Assembly (NCBI GenBank): GCA_015655015.1
Contig: JAATFV010000036.1
Coordinates: forward strand, 1-64,000
Reading direction: 5' to 3'
Source of the DNA: Chitinophagales bacterium
GTDB taxonomy: Bacteria; Bacteroidota; Bacteroidia; Chitinophagales; Chitinophagaceae
Length of the DNA stretch: 64,000 nucleotides
Of this stretch, positions 26,647 through 36,098 are shown one piece after another; position 1 is the first letter of the stretch; every line of letters starts with the position of its first letter. The notes under the pieces were generated by a model. The model saw only the letters and a program-made list of their open reading frames with translations. It did not search any database and was not told where the DNA came from. The position numbers and the translations under genes were made by a program.

Positions 26647-27798
26647 ATGCCGACCCTTCGTGATAAGACCATTCTTATTTTATCGCCTCAGTCCTGGGGG
26701 AAAATGTTCCTCTCCAAACACCATTATGCCAATGAACTGGCCAGGCGGGGCAACAAGGTCTATTTTCTTAATCCCCCCCGGCAGGAACAGGATGGCAAAG
26801 GAGCCTTTATAACGATCTTCCCTTCCGGATCAGAAGACAATCTTCTGCTGATAGACCATGGACTATGGTTTCCCTATAAGATGAAATTCCACGTTTTACC
26901 TCTATTTCATTGGTTGATGCGTTCTCATGTAAAAAAGATCCTGAAAGCTATAGGGCAGCCGGTCGACATCATATGGTCGTTTGATCTGGGGAATTTATAC
27001 CCGTTCTATCAGTTTGGAAGAGCACCCTATAAATTATTTCATCCGGTGGATGAACCATTAAATCAGGCCGCTATCAATTCAGGGAAAGGCGCATCGGTTA
27101 TTTTTTCAGTGACGCAGGAGATCCTGGATAAATATGCAGCTTTTGATGGGCTGAGGCAAGTGGTCAATCATGGGTTGTCAGAAGAGTTCCTGGAAGGGGT
27201 GGATCCATATAGGACGCCCGGTATCCCTTTAAGGACCTGTCTTGCCGGCAACCTTCTGAGGCCGGATCTGGACCGGGATATTCTCCTGCAAATAGTCCGG
27301 GAGAACCCCGCCGTACTATTTGAATTCTTTGGAAGTTATACCAATTCCCAATCCAATATCGGCGGCCAGGAAGATCCTTCAACGGTGAATTTTATCAATG
27401 CCTTGCAGACACAGAAAAATGTCCGGCTCCACGGTGCTGTCAGCACGGGAGCCCTGGCAAAAATGATGAGGGAAATGGATCTGTTCCTCATCTGTTACGA
27501 TGTCAAAAGAGATCAGAGCCGGGGCACCAATTATCATAAAATAATGGAATACCTGAGCACGGGAAAAGTAGTGGTTTCTAATAATGTGACTGCCTACAAG
27601 GGGCAGCCTGAGCTGGTGCAAATGGTGGCCGAGAGAGAGCACAACCGGCAATTACCCGTTTTATTCAAACAGGTGCTAAACGATCTGGCTCATTTCAACG
27701 ACCCTTCCCTGCAGAAAAAGAGAATCTCCTTTGCAGCTGCCAATACTTATCAGAAACAGCTGGACCGGATAGAACGTTTTATAACGGATAAGAACTGA
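26647..27798 (+). CDS. Glycosyltransferase, GT-B fold (GT4/TuaH-like)
   Basis: 383 residues. The start TILILSPQSWGKMFLSKHHYANELARRG is the family's acceptor loop. The C-terminal part has TCLAGNLLRPDLDRDIL, VRLHGAVSTGALAKMM and the donor segment DQSRGTNYHKIMEYLSTGKVVV. This pattern is close to the UDP-sugar transferases annotated as TuaH-like or glycosyltransferase family 1. It acts on the cytoplasmic face; sugar unknown. Confidence 0.8.
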   Translation: MPTLRDKTILILSPQSWGKMFLSKHHYANELARRGNKVYFLNPPRQEQDGKGAFITIFPSGSEDNLLLIDHGLWFPYKMKFHVLPLFHWLMRSHVKKILKAIGQPVDIIWSFDLGNLYPFYQFGRAPYKLFHPVDEPLNQAAINSGKGASVIFSVTQEILDKYAAFDGLRQVVNHGLSEEFLEGVDPYRTPGIPLRTCLAGNLLRPDLDRDILLQIVRENPAVLFEFFGSYTNSQSNIGGQEDPSTVNFINALQTQKNVRLHGAVSTGALAKMMREMDLFLICYDVKRDQSRGTNYHKIMEYLSTGKVVVSNNVTAYKGQPELVQMVAEREHNRQLPVLFKQVLNDLAHFNDPSLQKKRISFAAANTYQKQLDRIERFITDKN

Positions 27799-27835
27799 TC
27801 ATTTACCCAACTAAAAAGCATTAATTCGGTCTGTC

Positions 27836-28738
27836 ATGAGCATTGTTATCTGCGAACTTCCAAAAGCCGGGCTGGGCAACCAGTTATTCCCACTTGTTAA
27901 AGCCGCAGTATTTGCTCATCTGAATGAATTGCCGCTGGTCGTCACCGGGTACAATCAATTCAAATTGGGGCCGTATCTCCGCAGGGAAAAAGTAAAAAGA
28001 AAATATAAGGGTTATTTCAGGTTTCAGAAAAGCCTGTTGGGCGAGCAAATGGATCGCCTTTTTCTGATAAAATACAAAGGGTGTGAAAGTATCGCCGAAC
28101 CTCCCGTCTGCCGGCTGGCGCCAGAGGAAAGGAAAGCTAAGAAATTTATTTTTTCGGCGATCCCCCACTGGAGTGATTATTTCGCAGGATTGAAAGAACA
28201 TCGGGACCTGGCCATTTCCCTGTTGTCGGATATGCTCGATGAAAAGGTGAAACAGGCTTTGAACAGGCTTGACGCTCCTTGTATCGGAGTCCATATCCGC
28301 ATGGGAGATTTCCGGAAATTAAGGGCGGGAGAGGATTTCAAATCCGCAGGAGCTATAAGGACTCCGGAATATTATTTTATAGAGCTAATAGAATACATTA
28401 GGAAAATAAGTAATAAAAATTTAGCCGTATCTGTTTTTACAGATGGTTATAAAAATGAATTTGAAAAGCTCTTTACACTGGATAATGTACAAATGATTGA
28501 AGATAACACGGATATCGTCGATCTATTTTTATTAAGTAAGAGCAAACTCATAATAACTTCTGCAGGAAGTACGTTTAGTTATTGGTCAGCCTTTTTATCT
28601 AATGCCCCCGTCATCATGCACCCGGATCATTTACATGCTCCGATACGTCCTGATGAAGTGAATCGGCGTTGGTATGAAGGCCCTATTGATTCTGTCAGTG
28701 GAGAAAACCAGCTGACTGGAAACATTAGGTGTATATAA
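27836..28738 (+). CDS. GT11-type alpha-1,2-fucosyltransferase-like protein
   Basis: 300 residues. GLGNQLFPLVKAAVFA at the N-terminus and HIRMGDF near residue 155 (the HxRxGD motif that contacts GDP-fucose) are hallmarks of GT11. The late motif IITSAGSTFSYWSAFLSN is the family's third block. The gmd and fcl genes in the same operon supply GDP-L-fucose, which supports fucosyl transfer. The exact linkage is not predictable. Confidence 0.8.
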   Translation: MSIVICELPKAGLGNQLFPLVKAAVFAHLNELPLVVTGYNQFKLGPYLRREKVKRKYKGYFRFQKSLLGEQMDRLFLIKYKGCESIAEPPVCRLAPEERKAKKFIFSAIPHWSDYFAGLKEHRDLAISLLSDMLDEKVKQALNRLDAPCIGVHIRMGDFRKLRAGEDFKSAGAIRTPEYYFIELIEYIRKISNKNLAVSVFTDGYKNEFEKLFTLDNVQMIEDNTDIVDLFLLSKSKLIITSAGSTFSYWSAFLSNAPVIMHPDHLHAPIRPDEVNRRWYEGPIDSVSGENQLTGNIRCI

Positions 28739-28763
28739 GTAGTTAAAATCCAATTCTTTACGT

Positions 28764-29639
28764 ATGCTGCAATCTATCAGAAGCCTTGCACAGAAAAACA
28801 TTGTGCTCAGAAAGTTCATCGGTTACCAGGTAAGCAGTTCCGGCCTATTCGACGGAATTTTCAGAAATTATAAATTATCGGGAGATTGGGACAAGCGGAT
28901 CGAGGATGTCGTTAACTCCCGCGACAATAAATATATAGCCCGTGTTCCCGATGCAGGTGAGATCAGACAAGGCAAACAGATCATGCATAACGGGCTGAAA
29001 ATACATTTAGGAAGTTATTACGGTCCTGAATATTCAAAAATGCTGCTGCTGAGTAAGGGAGTTCACGAGCCTCAGGAAGAACGGGTCTTTGCTGAAGTGA
29101 TAAAGACGATTCCGACATCCGGCACCATGATTGAAATGGGCGCTTTCTGGAGCTTTTATTCCATGTGGTTCAATCAGCAGGTAGCCGGAGCCCGTAATTT
29201 TATGATAGAGCCGGATGCATTCAATATCGGTCATGGCAAACGTAATTTCAGGCTTAATAAGATGGAAGGAAATTTTACCCAGGCCTTTATAGGACGTGAA
29301 AGTAAAAAAGAGAGCCCTGTAAATACGGTTGCGATCGATGACTTCGTGGAGGAACACCAGATCCCGTTCGTACATATGCTGCACAGCGATATACAGGGCT
29401 TCGAATATGATATGTTGCTGGGGGCGGAAAAGACCTTTAAAGAAAAAAGGATCGGTTATACCTTTATCTCTACGCATAGCAACGAGCTTCATAATAAATG
29501 TCTTGACTTTCTCAAAAAATACAACTTTGTCATATTAGCTAATGCTGATCTTGACGAGACCTGCTCGGTAGACGGACTGATCGCCGCGCGAGCAAGCTAT
29601 TTTCCAGGAATTGATCCGGTCGATATTTCGGAAAAATAA
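28764..29639 (+). CDS. FkbM-family methyltransferase
   Basis: 291 residues. The SAM motif is altered to TMIEMGAFWSFYSMWF (about 114-129) but keeps the strand and acidic end, followed by NFMIEPDAFN. The FkbM block is FVHMLHSDIQGFEYDML (about 203-219), with HSDIQG replacing the usual KxDIEG. It looks active but divergent. Third FkbM gene of the operon. It lies after the fucosyltransferase, so a methylated fucose is one possibility. Confidence 0.72.
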   Translation: MLQSIRSLAQKNIVLRKFIGYQVSSSGLFDGIFRNYKLSGDWDKRIEDVVNSRDNKYIARVPDAGEIRQGKQIMHNGLKIHLGSYYGPEYSKMLLLSKGVHEPQEERVFAEVIKTIPTSGTMIEMGAFWSFYSMWFNQQVAGARNFMIEPDAFNIGHGKRNFRLNKMEGNFTQAFIGRESKKESPVNTVAIDDFVEEHQIPFVHMLHSDIQGFEYDMLLGAEKTFKEKRIGYTFISTHSNELHNKCLDFLKKYNFVILANADLDETCSVDGLIAARASYFPGIDPVDISEK

Positions 29640-29662
29640 CATATAAAGGCGCTGTACATTTA

Positions 29663-30688
29663 ATGAAAATTTTATTGGTTGGGTCCGACCAGGTCTGGTC
29701 GCTCGAAAGGATCTTTCTGAAATACCTCCGGGAGGCTGGCGTGGATACAGAATTATTCGCAGCACAGAACCTGTTCTATGAGTACAATGGCCGTTCGGTT
29801 ATCAACAAGATAAAGCTGAAGCTGGGACTTTCGCATATTTATGAATCGATCAACAGTCAGTTCCTGGCTACTGTGGAAAGATTTAGTCCGGATACTGTCT
29901 GGATCTTTAAAGGAATGGAAATATCCCCCGCAAGTCTTAAATATCTCCGGTCAAAGAATATAAAACTGGCCAACTATAATCCTGACAATCCTTTTATCTT
30001 TACTGGTAAAGGCAGCGGTAATAAATATGTAACGGATTCGATCGGCCTGTATGATCTGCATTTTACCTACAACCTGGAAGTAAAAAAGAGACTGGAGGAA
30101 GAATTCAGCATGAATACGGCCTTACTTCCCTTTGGCTTTGAACTTGACGAAAAAATTTACCAGCTCTACAGCAAAGAGCCTGAGATCATCCGCGGATGTT
30201 TTGTAGGCAATCCCGATCCGCAAAGGGCAGCTGTCATAAAAGAACTGGCTATGGCCGGGCTGGGCATCGACCTCTATGGGAATGACTGGGAGAAATTCGT
30301 AAGCCATCCCGGGTTGCAGATCTTTCCTCCCGTATACGGAAATGACTTCTGGGAAATGTTGCGTGTTTACAGGGTACAGCTCAATCTGATGCGGATCCAT
30401 AATGAGGACTCTCATAATATGCGAAGTTTTGAAATTCCCGGTATTGGTGGTATCATGCTGGCGCCTTCTACAACAGAGCATAAAATATTCTTTAAGGACG
30501 GTGCGGAAGCCTTTTTGTTTACTGACGTGCAGGATTGCCTTCAAAAGGCAAAGAACATCCTGGTTTTTTCAAAAGAGCAGGCAGAAAGGATAAGGCAACA
30601 AGCCCGTGAAAAATCCCTTTCTGCGGGGTATAGTTACCGGGATAGAACAAAAAGCGCTTTGCAGCATTTGCAACAATTACATGCGTAA
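29663..30688 (+). CDS. Glycosyltransferase, CgeB-like
   Basis: 341 residues of GT-B type. The N-terminus is MKILLVGSDQVWSLERIFLKYLREAG, the middle has VWIFKGMEISPASLKYL, and the C-terminal block NMRSFEIPGIGGIMLAPS is the diagnostic CgeB/Glyco_trans_1_2 motif. These proteins are found in spore-coat and O-antigen loci; sugar unknown. The following gene begins eight bases before its stop. Confidence 0.78.
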   Translation: MKILLVGSDQVWSLERIFLKYLREAGVDTELFAAQNLFYEYNGRSVINKIKLKLGLSHIYESINSQFLATVERFSPDTVWIFKGMEISPASLKYLRSKNIKLANYNPDNPFIFTGKGSGNKYVTDSIGLYDLHFTYNLEVKKRLEEEFSMNTALLPFGFELDEKIYQLYSKEPEIIRGCFVGNPDPQRAAVIKELAMAGLGIDLYGNDWEKFVSHPGLQIFPPVYGNDFWEMLRVYRVQLNLMRIHNEDSHNMRSFEIPGIGGIMLAPSTTEHKIFFKDGAEAFLFTDVQDCLQKAKNILVFSKEQAERIRQQAREKSLSAGYSYRDRTKSALQHLQQLHA

Positions 30689-31805
30689 GCTGGCTGTCAT
30701 TCATTTTAGTCCTATTGAGTTATACCCGCCGGTGTTGAACTGGCTTAACTATATTGCGAGCCAGCCGGCCGGTGAGATAGAAGTACGGGTGTATACGATG
30801 ACTTTGACCGGATCCTCCGGATGGTTTATTCCGGCAACCCCCAATATAAAAATTATCCGGGCGGGCAAAAGTGGAAATGGACGGGCATGGGAAAGGTATC
30901 TGAATTACGGGATATTCTACCTGGCGACCCTGGCGAAGATGATCAGCTGGCGACCGGACATCGTATTGTATTACGAAACGATCTCCAGCCTGCCGGCACT
31001 GTTATATAAAAAATATTTCCGCCGGTCGGTACGTTTGCTTATTCATTATCATGAATATACTTCTGTAAAGGAATATGAGCAGGGGATGTCCCTGAGCAGG
31101 TATTTACACCGGTTTGAAAAGCAGATGTATGCTTCTGCTGCATGGTTATCACAGACGAATGAAGACAGGGTACGTTACTTTACAAAGGACCAGGCGGGAG
31201 TCGGACTGCCCCCTCTTCATGTATTGCCCAACTATCCTCCTGCCGGCTGGAAAAAGGCTTCCGTGGGTGACCGGCTGGTAAGCAGGCCTCTGCGGGTTGT
31301 ATATATCGGAGCGCTGAGCCTGGACACGATGTATACCAGGGAATTGGCGAACTGGGTCTTGCAGCAATCGGGGAATGTGATATGGGATATATATACCAAT
31401 AATATGAGTAAGGAGACCCGGTCTTTCCTGGAGTCGGTCGACAAGACGCTGATCAGGTTCCGGGGATCTGCCGATTACTTCTCTTTGCCGGCTGTATTGG
31501 CGAATTATGACGTAGGAGTTATTTTATATAAAGGGCATATACCGAATTATGTGTACAATGCTCCGAATAAGCTATTTGAATATATGGCCTGTGGTCTGGA
31601 TGTATGGCTTCCAGATGAATTGAAAGGCAGCCAGCCATATGTGACTTCCGGGATCTATCCTAAAATAATAAGCCTGAATTTTTCAGCTCTTTCCCTGTTC
31701 AATTGGCAGGCAGCGGCGGATCATACCGGGCTAAAATGGCAACCTGCTGATTATTATTGTGAGAAGGTCCTGCCTGCCTTATGGCAACAGGTGCTTGCAA
31801 ACTGA
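30681..31805 (+). CDS. Glycosyltransferase, GT4-like
   Basis: 374 residues from ATG 30681; the frame opens at 30606 but the conserved first strand KLAVIHFSPIELYPPVLNW begins at 30681. The C-terminal donor half has RVVYIGALSLDTMYTRELA and the YNAPNKLFEYMACGLDVWLP block, equivalent to the NKLFEYLAxG motif common in GT4 members. It overlaps the previous gene by eight bases. Donor and acceptor unknown. Confidence 0.77.
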   Translation: MRKLAVIHFSPIELYPPVLNWLNYIASQPAGEIEVRVYTMTLTGSSGWFIPATPNIKIIRAGKSGNGRAWERYLNYGIFYLATLAKMISWRPDIVLYYETISSLPALLYKKYFRRSVRLLIHYHEYTSVKEYEQGMSLSRYLHRFEKQMYASAAWLSQTNEDRVRYFTKDQAGVGLPPLHVLPNYPPAGWKKASVGDRLVSRPLRVVYIGALSLDTMYTRELANWVLQQSGNVIWDIYTNNMSKETRSFLESVDKTLIRFRGSADYFSLPAVLANYDVGVILYKGHIPNYVYNAPNKLFEYMACGLDVWLPDELKGSQPYVTSGIYPKIISLNFSALSLFNWQAAADHTGLKWQPADYYCEKVLPALWQQVLAN

Positions 31806-31817
31806 CCCCTTTACTTT

Positions 31818-32732
31818 ATGAATGAGAAGAAAATTGCTGTATTTATCCCCTGTTACAATGCTGCAACGACAATAGAAGCTACGGTAAGATCTGTCGGAGA
31901 GGCGATTGAAAATATCGGATTTCCGGTACCTGTCTATATATACGATGATTGTAGTAAAGATGACTCCATGTCTGTTGCCAAGGCTGCCTGGAGAAATCCC
32001 GGAGAGCTGATCATACAACAGAACGCGCAGAATTCAGGTGAAAGAAAGACGACTAATGATGCTTTTGCCTTTTTTTCAGGGAAATACGATTGGATATTTA
32101 TCATTCATGCAGATGATATCGTTAAAAAGGACTGGCTTTCGGAGATGTACCGGCAGATCGTTCAATCGGATGATGAAAAATGTTTTACCGTCTGGTCGAG
32201 TTTCGACTCTCTTGATGGTGCGACAGGCAAGACTACTCCCGGCGACAATACGGGGAAAGTGAGCAGCCTGGAAAGAACAGAAGCGGAAAAGAAATATTAT
32301 ATAACGAAATTATATGGAAACTGGCATATATCCGGGGCCGCTATTAACGTTGAACTTTTTAAGCGGATCGGCGGCTTTGACATTTCGATGGCTCAATTCG
32401 GCGACACAGACTTTTTTGCCAGAGGTCTGCTGGCTGGCTTCAGGGATATTTATATCTCAAGGACACTGACGTTCTACAGGGTCGTTACAAGCTCGGTGTC
32501 TTCCATCAGCGTCAAAACAAATAGAGACATAAGAGAAATTATTTATATAATTGCAAAATTTCATGATACGCTGAATGTGAAGGAACGCAGGCTTCTTTAT
32601 AAGAAACTGGCTCATTTATCCCTGCGAAGGACCTGCCGGTGGATTTTAAGAGCAGACCTGCCGAATTTCTTCTTCTGTTTTAAAATACTGATTCGGGCAA
32701 CAATAAACTATACGGCTTTATCTCTAAAATGA
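31818..32732 (+). CDS. Glycosyltransferase family 2
   Basis: 304 residues. It starts IAVFIPCYNAATTIEATVRSV, then YIYDDCSKDDSM, the HADD metal motif (WIFIIHADDIVKKDWL) and the acceptor-side block ISGAAINVELFKRIGGFD. The C-terminal tail (about 245-304) is basic and partly hydrophobic and may associate with the membrane. ATGA overlap with the following methyltransferase. Confidence 0.85.
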   Translation: MNEKKIAVFIPCYNAATTIEATVRSVGEAIENIGFPVPVYIYDDCSKDDSMSVAKAAWRNPGELIIQQNAQNSGERKTTNDAFAFFSGKYDWIFIIHADDIVKKDWLSEMYRQIVQSDDEKCFTVWSSFDSLDGATGKTTPGDNTGKVSSLERTEAEKKYYITKLYGNWHISGAAINVELFKRIGGFDISMAQFGDTDFFARGLLAGFRDIYISRTLTFYRVVTSSVSSISVKTNRDIREIIYIIAKFHDTLNVKERRLLYKKLAHLSLRRTCRWILRADLPNFFFCFKILIRATINYTALSLK

Positions 32733-33610
32733 ACGAAATGTTAGTCAACAAGTTAAACTGGGTATCCAGCCCTGCAGCTTCTCCGGAGGTATTGAAGACC
32801 TTAAATAGCCGGATGGCTGAATTTTATTCTTCTTTGAACGATCGACCGGATTATCAGAAGTTAAATGATGATCTGCATGATGTCGAATCGCATCCCAACA
32901 ATAAACTGGCGGAGCAGATCGCACTTTATATAATAGCCAAAGGATTTAAAAAAGTGCTGGAAGTGGGTTGCGGGTCGGGAAGGATCTATCAACACCTGGT
33001 CAGACATGGATTTGAAGGGAGTTACACGGGTGTAGAGATGGCCGATTATGTAATTGAGGCGAATAAGACAAAATTCCCGGCAGCGACATGGAAGACAGGC
33101 TCCGTTTATGATCTTGAACAATGGTCGGATTCTTATGATTGCTGTTTTTGTTTTTACGTATTGGAGCATTTGATCTATCCGGACAAGGCATTGACTGTTA
33201 TGATGGAAAGGGTGCGGGTCGGCGGCACTCTTATTTTATTATTTCCGGATGTTCGCAGTTCCGGAATTGTACCTTCGCAAAAGATCGGGTTGAGTTATGG
33301 GGCGGGGGCAAAGGATAAGTTGAAGAAAGGCAAGGTCATAGATGCTGTTGTCAGCTTTTGGGAAGCAAAAGTGATGAGAAACAAATTAAGGAAGATCAAT
33401 CAGCTTTACGGAGATTTTGTTATCAATCTTACCCCCTATTGCCTGGACAAAGATTGCCGGGAGATGCTTCCCGATTTCGATGCGATCTATCTTGGCAGTA
33501 AAGAAGAAATAGAAAGATGGGCTTCAGAAAGAGGATATGGTGTAACTTTTCCTTTAGGTAAGGAAGGACTGATGGCCAGAAATGCCTATGTAGCTATTTT
33601 AAAACAGTAA
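32729..33610 (+). CDS. SAM-dependent methyltransferase, class I
   Basis: 293 residues. Motif I is KVLEVGCGSGRIYQHL (about 75-90), then YTGVEMADYVIEAN, and YDCCFCFYVLEHLIYPDKAL is the usual strand 4 with the EHL motif. RVRVGGTLILLFPDV is strand 5. The last third (about 195-293) is a family-specific insertion. Probable glycan or sugar methylation by context. Confidence 0.8.
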   Translation: MNEMLVNKLNWVSSPAASPEVLKTLNSRMAEFYSSLNDRPDYQKLNDDLHDVESHPNNKLAEQIALYIIAKGFKKVLEVGCGSGRIYQHLVRHGFEGSYTGVEMADYVIEANKTKFPAATWKTGSVYDLEQWSDSYDCCFCFYVLEHLIYPDKALTVMMERVRVGGTLILLFPDVRSSGIVPSQKIGLSYGAGAKDKLKKGKVIDAVVSFWEAKVMRNKLRKINQLYGDFVINLTPYCLDKDCREMLPDFDAIYLGSKEEIERWASERGYGVTFPLGKEGLMARNAYVAILKQ

Positions 33611-33625
33611 CGAAGAAGTTCTCAG

Positions 33626-35041
33626 ATGTTCGATTCCTATAAAAAGATACCGGATTATATCCTATTATCTTTTTCTTTATTGGTCTTCCTCCTGCTGTCC
33701 ATAATCACCGGATTGGGCTTTACAGATTCATTTGTCATTTCCTATATGATCTTTACTCTTTTCCGATTTATAAACAACCTGGGATATACGATCAATATTC
33801 TGGACTTCCTCACTTTTTATTCTGCGCTGGATACCCTGGTCTCCCCATTGGTAACGTATCGTTTTTTTGGTATCGATTATTTGCCGGCGCGTCTCTGGGG
33901 TACCTATATGCGGATACCCGAGGAAAGATATTTTAGTTACCTGATCCCTGCCAATATAGCCCTCTTTGTCGGGTTGCACCTGGTTTTCAGGAAGAATACG
34001 CAGCTTGCCCTGGTATATCTGGAGAGAGCCAAAGTCTATGTGGCCGATAACCTGAAAGTGGGCATAGCCTTTGTTGTCATCGGACTTCTGGCATCCCAGT
34101 TTAAGACAATGGTGCCGGATGCGCTTTCTTTCATAGCCTATCTTTTGTCGATGCTGCCCTATGTGGGCGGCTTTTATATTTACTTTTCATTGAAAAAAAG
34201 ACGGGGCCTGGTGATGTCTCTGATCATTGTGATCTTTTTCATACAGGCTGCCAGGACGGGCTTATTCGGGGAGTGTGTAATGTTCCTGGTAATGGCAGGA
34301 TGTATCATTGCCCCTCAGGCTAAAATGCGTTTTCTGACAAAATTGTCTATCTTCTTTTTCGGCTTTTGCATAGTACTTGTTATCCAGAGTATTAAAGGGC
34401 AATACCGTTACCTTACATGGTCGAATGCTATAGAAACAAAGGGCGGATTGAGTGAATATGCGGGGAAAGGCAACCTGGAGATCTTTACCAGTCTGGCACT
34501 GGATAAAATTACCGATCCCAGTCAGATCATTACACAATCTGCTGCTTTTTCGCTGAACCAGCGCTTCAACCAGGGCCGCCTGATCGCACTGGCAATGAAT
34601 TATGTGCCAAGAGTAGAACCTTATGCGGATGGCGAAACGATATGGATGTCTCTTGCAGCTGTCGTAGTACCTCGCTTTTTGTGGCCGGATAAGCCGGAAT
34701 CCGGGGGCGCCTTTAATCTTTCCCGGTTCGTCGGTATCAAGAAAAGACTTCGATACAGTATGAATATCGGACCTTATGGTGAAGGATATGGAAATTTTGG
34801 GATAGCAGGCGGTATCATTTTTATATTCCTTTATGGTACGCTGATCGGCTATTTTCTTCACCAGGTCCTGGAAAAAGCCAAAAAATACCCATCCCTGATT
34901 ATTTGGGTACCCTTGTTGTTTTATTATGTGCTTACGGTGGAGACAGATATTTTGTCTACTATCAATGCCTTTATCAAGATCATCGTATTTATGTGCGTTA
35001 CCTATTGGTTTTGTAAAAAAGCGTACGCCATCAATATTTGA
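33626..35041 (+). CDS. Wzy-like O-antigen/EPS polymerase, integral membrane
   Basis: 471 residues with about ten to twelve hydrophobic helices and one long periplasmic loop at about 255-385, which holds the conserved-looking EPYADGETIWMSLAAVVVPRFLWPDKP. This topology, with a PRFLWPDKP-type motif, is typical of oligosaccharide repeat-unit polymerases. Its presence with a Wzm/Wzt exporter is unusual, because Wzy normally works with Wzx. It could be a polymerase, or a ligase that attaches the finished chain. Confidence 0.75.
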   Translation: MFDSYKKIPDYILLSFSLLVFLLLSIITGLGFTDSFVISYMIFTLFRFINNLGYTINILDFLTFYSALDTLVSPLVTYRFFGIDYLPARLWGTYMRIPEERYFSYLIPANIALFVGLHLVFRKNTQLALVYLERAKVYVADNLKVGIAFVVIGLLASQFKTMVPDALSFIAYLLSMLPYVGGFYIYFSLKKRRGLVMSLIIVIFFIQAARTGLFGECVMFLVMAGCIIAPQAKMRFLTKLSIFFFGFCIVLVIQSIKGQYRYLTWSNAIETKGGLSEYAGKGNLEIFTSLALDKITDPSQIITQSAAFSLNQRFNQGRLIALAMNYVPRVEPYADGETIWMSLAAVVVPRFLWPDKPESGGAFNLSRFVGIKKRLRYSMNIGPYGEGYGNFGIAGGIIFIFLYGTLIGYFLHQVLEKAKKYPSLIIWVPLLFYYVLTVETDILSTINAFIKIIVFMCVTYWFCKKAYAINI

Positions 35042-35072
35042 GAAGAACTGTCTGGACCCGTCAATTATTCCC

Positions 35073-36098
35073 TTGGAACCTGCAATAATATATTTATACA
35101 GAAGAACCGGTCTCTTTTTTAGCATTGAAAATATCTTTAAACGGGTGGCTAAACGGATCGGGGCCGGGCAAAACTACCGGACCGATGAGGTCATGTTACC
35201 CTATTCCGGATTTACGGTATCGGGGATAGGGAAAAACATAAGGTTTGCCGGCAGGTTGAAAGCAGATATATTTCATGTTACCGGAGACGTACATTATATC
35301 ACACTGGGTCTCCCGCGTCAAAAAACGATCCTTACCATACACGATTGCGTATTCATGTATCAAAACAGGGGGCTTAAGAGATGGATCCTGCAGCAATTGT
35401 TGTTAAAGTGGCCGTTGAGGCGCAGCCAATGGATAACTACGGTATCTGAGCAGACAAAGAAAGATATTCTTCGATTCAGTAATTGCCCTGAAGAGAAGAT
35501 CATAGTGATACCCAATCCGGTCAATGAGAGGATTACTTATAAGGCCCGGGCCTTTCAGACCGATATGCCCGTGATACTTTTTATTGGCACGACCCCTAAT
35601 AAGAATTTATCCCTTGTGACCGAAGTGCTGAGAGATATCCCTTGTATATTGGATATAATCGGCCAGCTTCCGCTTCCATTGGAGGAAAAACTCAAAGAGA
35701 ATAAGATATCCTATCGCAATTCCAGTAATCTCACCGATGAAGAGATATTCGAAAAGTATGCCGGAGCGGATATGGTATTATTCCCTTCCACTTTCGAAGG
35801 TTTTGGGATGCCGATAATAGAAGCACAGAAGGCCGGCCGCCCCGTTATCACCAGTGACCTCAGTCCGATGAAAGAAGTGGCCGGAGACGGCGCCTGCCTG
35901 GTGGATCCTCACGAAAAAAAATCGATCCGGGAAGGCGTTCTGAAGATAATAGGAGATAGCAGATACAGAGAAGATCTTGTTCAGAAAGGATTTGTGAACA
36001 GCCGTCGCTTTGACCTTGACAGCATTGCACTGCAGTATGAAGAAGTCTATAACAAAATAACAGGAAAAAAAGATGTGCGGCATAGCAGGAATAATTAA
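35073..36098 (+). CDS. Glycosyltransferase family 4
   Basis: The open frame extends upstream into the polymerase gene, but the protein looks native only from about EPAIIYLYRRTGLFFSIENIF, and the one suitable start there is TTG at 35073 (341 residues). The donor domain has VILFIGTTPNKNLSL and the very typical ADMVLFPSTFEGFGMPIIEAQKAG and VITSDLSPMKEVAGD. This closely resembles GT4 mannosyltransferases of the WbdB/WbaZ type. The start codon is the main uncertainty. It overlaps asnB by 26 bases. Confidence 0.78.
   Translation: MEPAIIYLYRRTGLFFSIENIFKRVAKRIGAGQNYRTDEVMLPYSGFTVSGIGKNIRFAGRLKADIFHVTGDVHYITLGLPRQKTILTIHDCVFMYQNRGLKRWILQQLLLKWPLRRSQWITTVSEQTKKDILRFSNCPEEKIIVIPNPVNERITYKARAFQTDMPVILFIGTTPNKNLSLVTEVLRDIPCILDIIGQLPLPLEEKLKENKISYRNSSNLTDEEIFEKYAGADMVLFPSTFEGFGMPIIEAQKAGRPVITSDLSPMKEVAGDGACLVDPHEKKSIREGVLKIIGDSRYREDLVQKGFVNSRRFDLDSIALQYEEVYNKITGKKDVRHSRNN

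Noticed and set aside
34926..35072. N-terminal extension of the GT4 gene into the polymerase gene
   Set aside because: The extension is the alternate frame of the polymerase's last helices and has no GT4 homology; start moved to TTG 35073.
34262..35125. Open frame of 287 codons on the minus strand opposite the polymerase gene
   Set aside because: The plus-strand frame has the hydrophobic helices of a membrane polymerase; the antisense frame is a charge-rich shadow.
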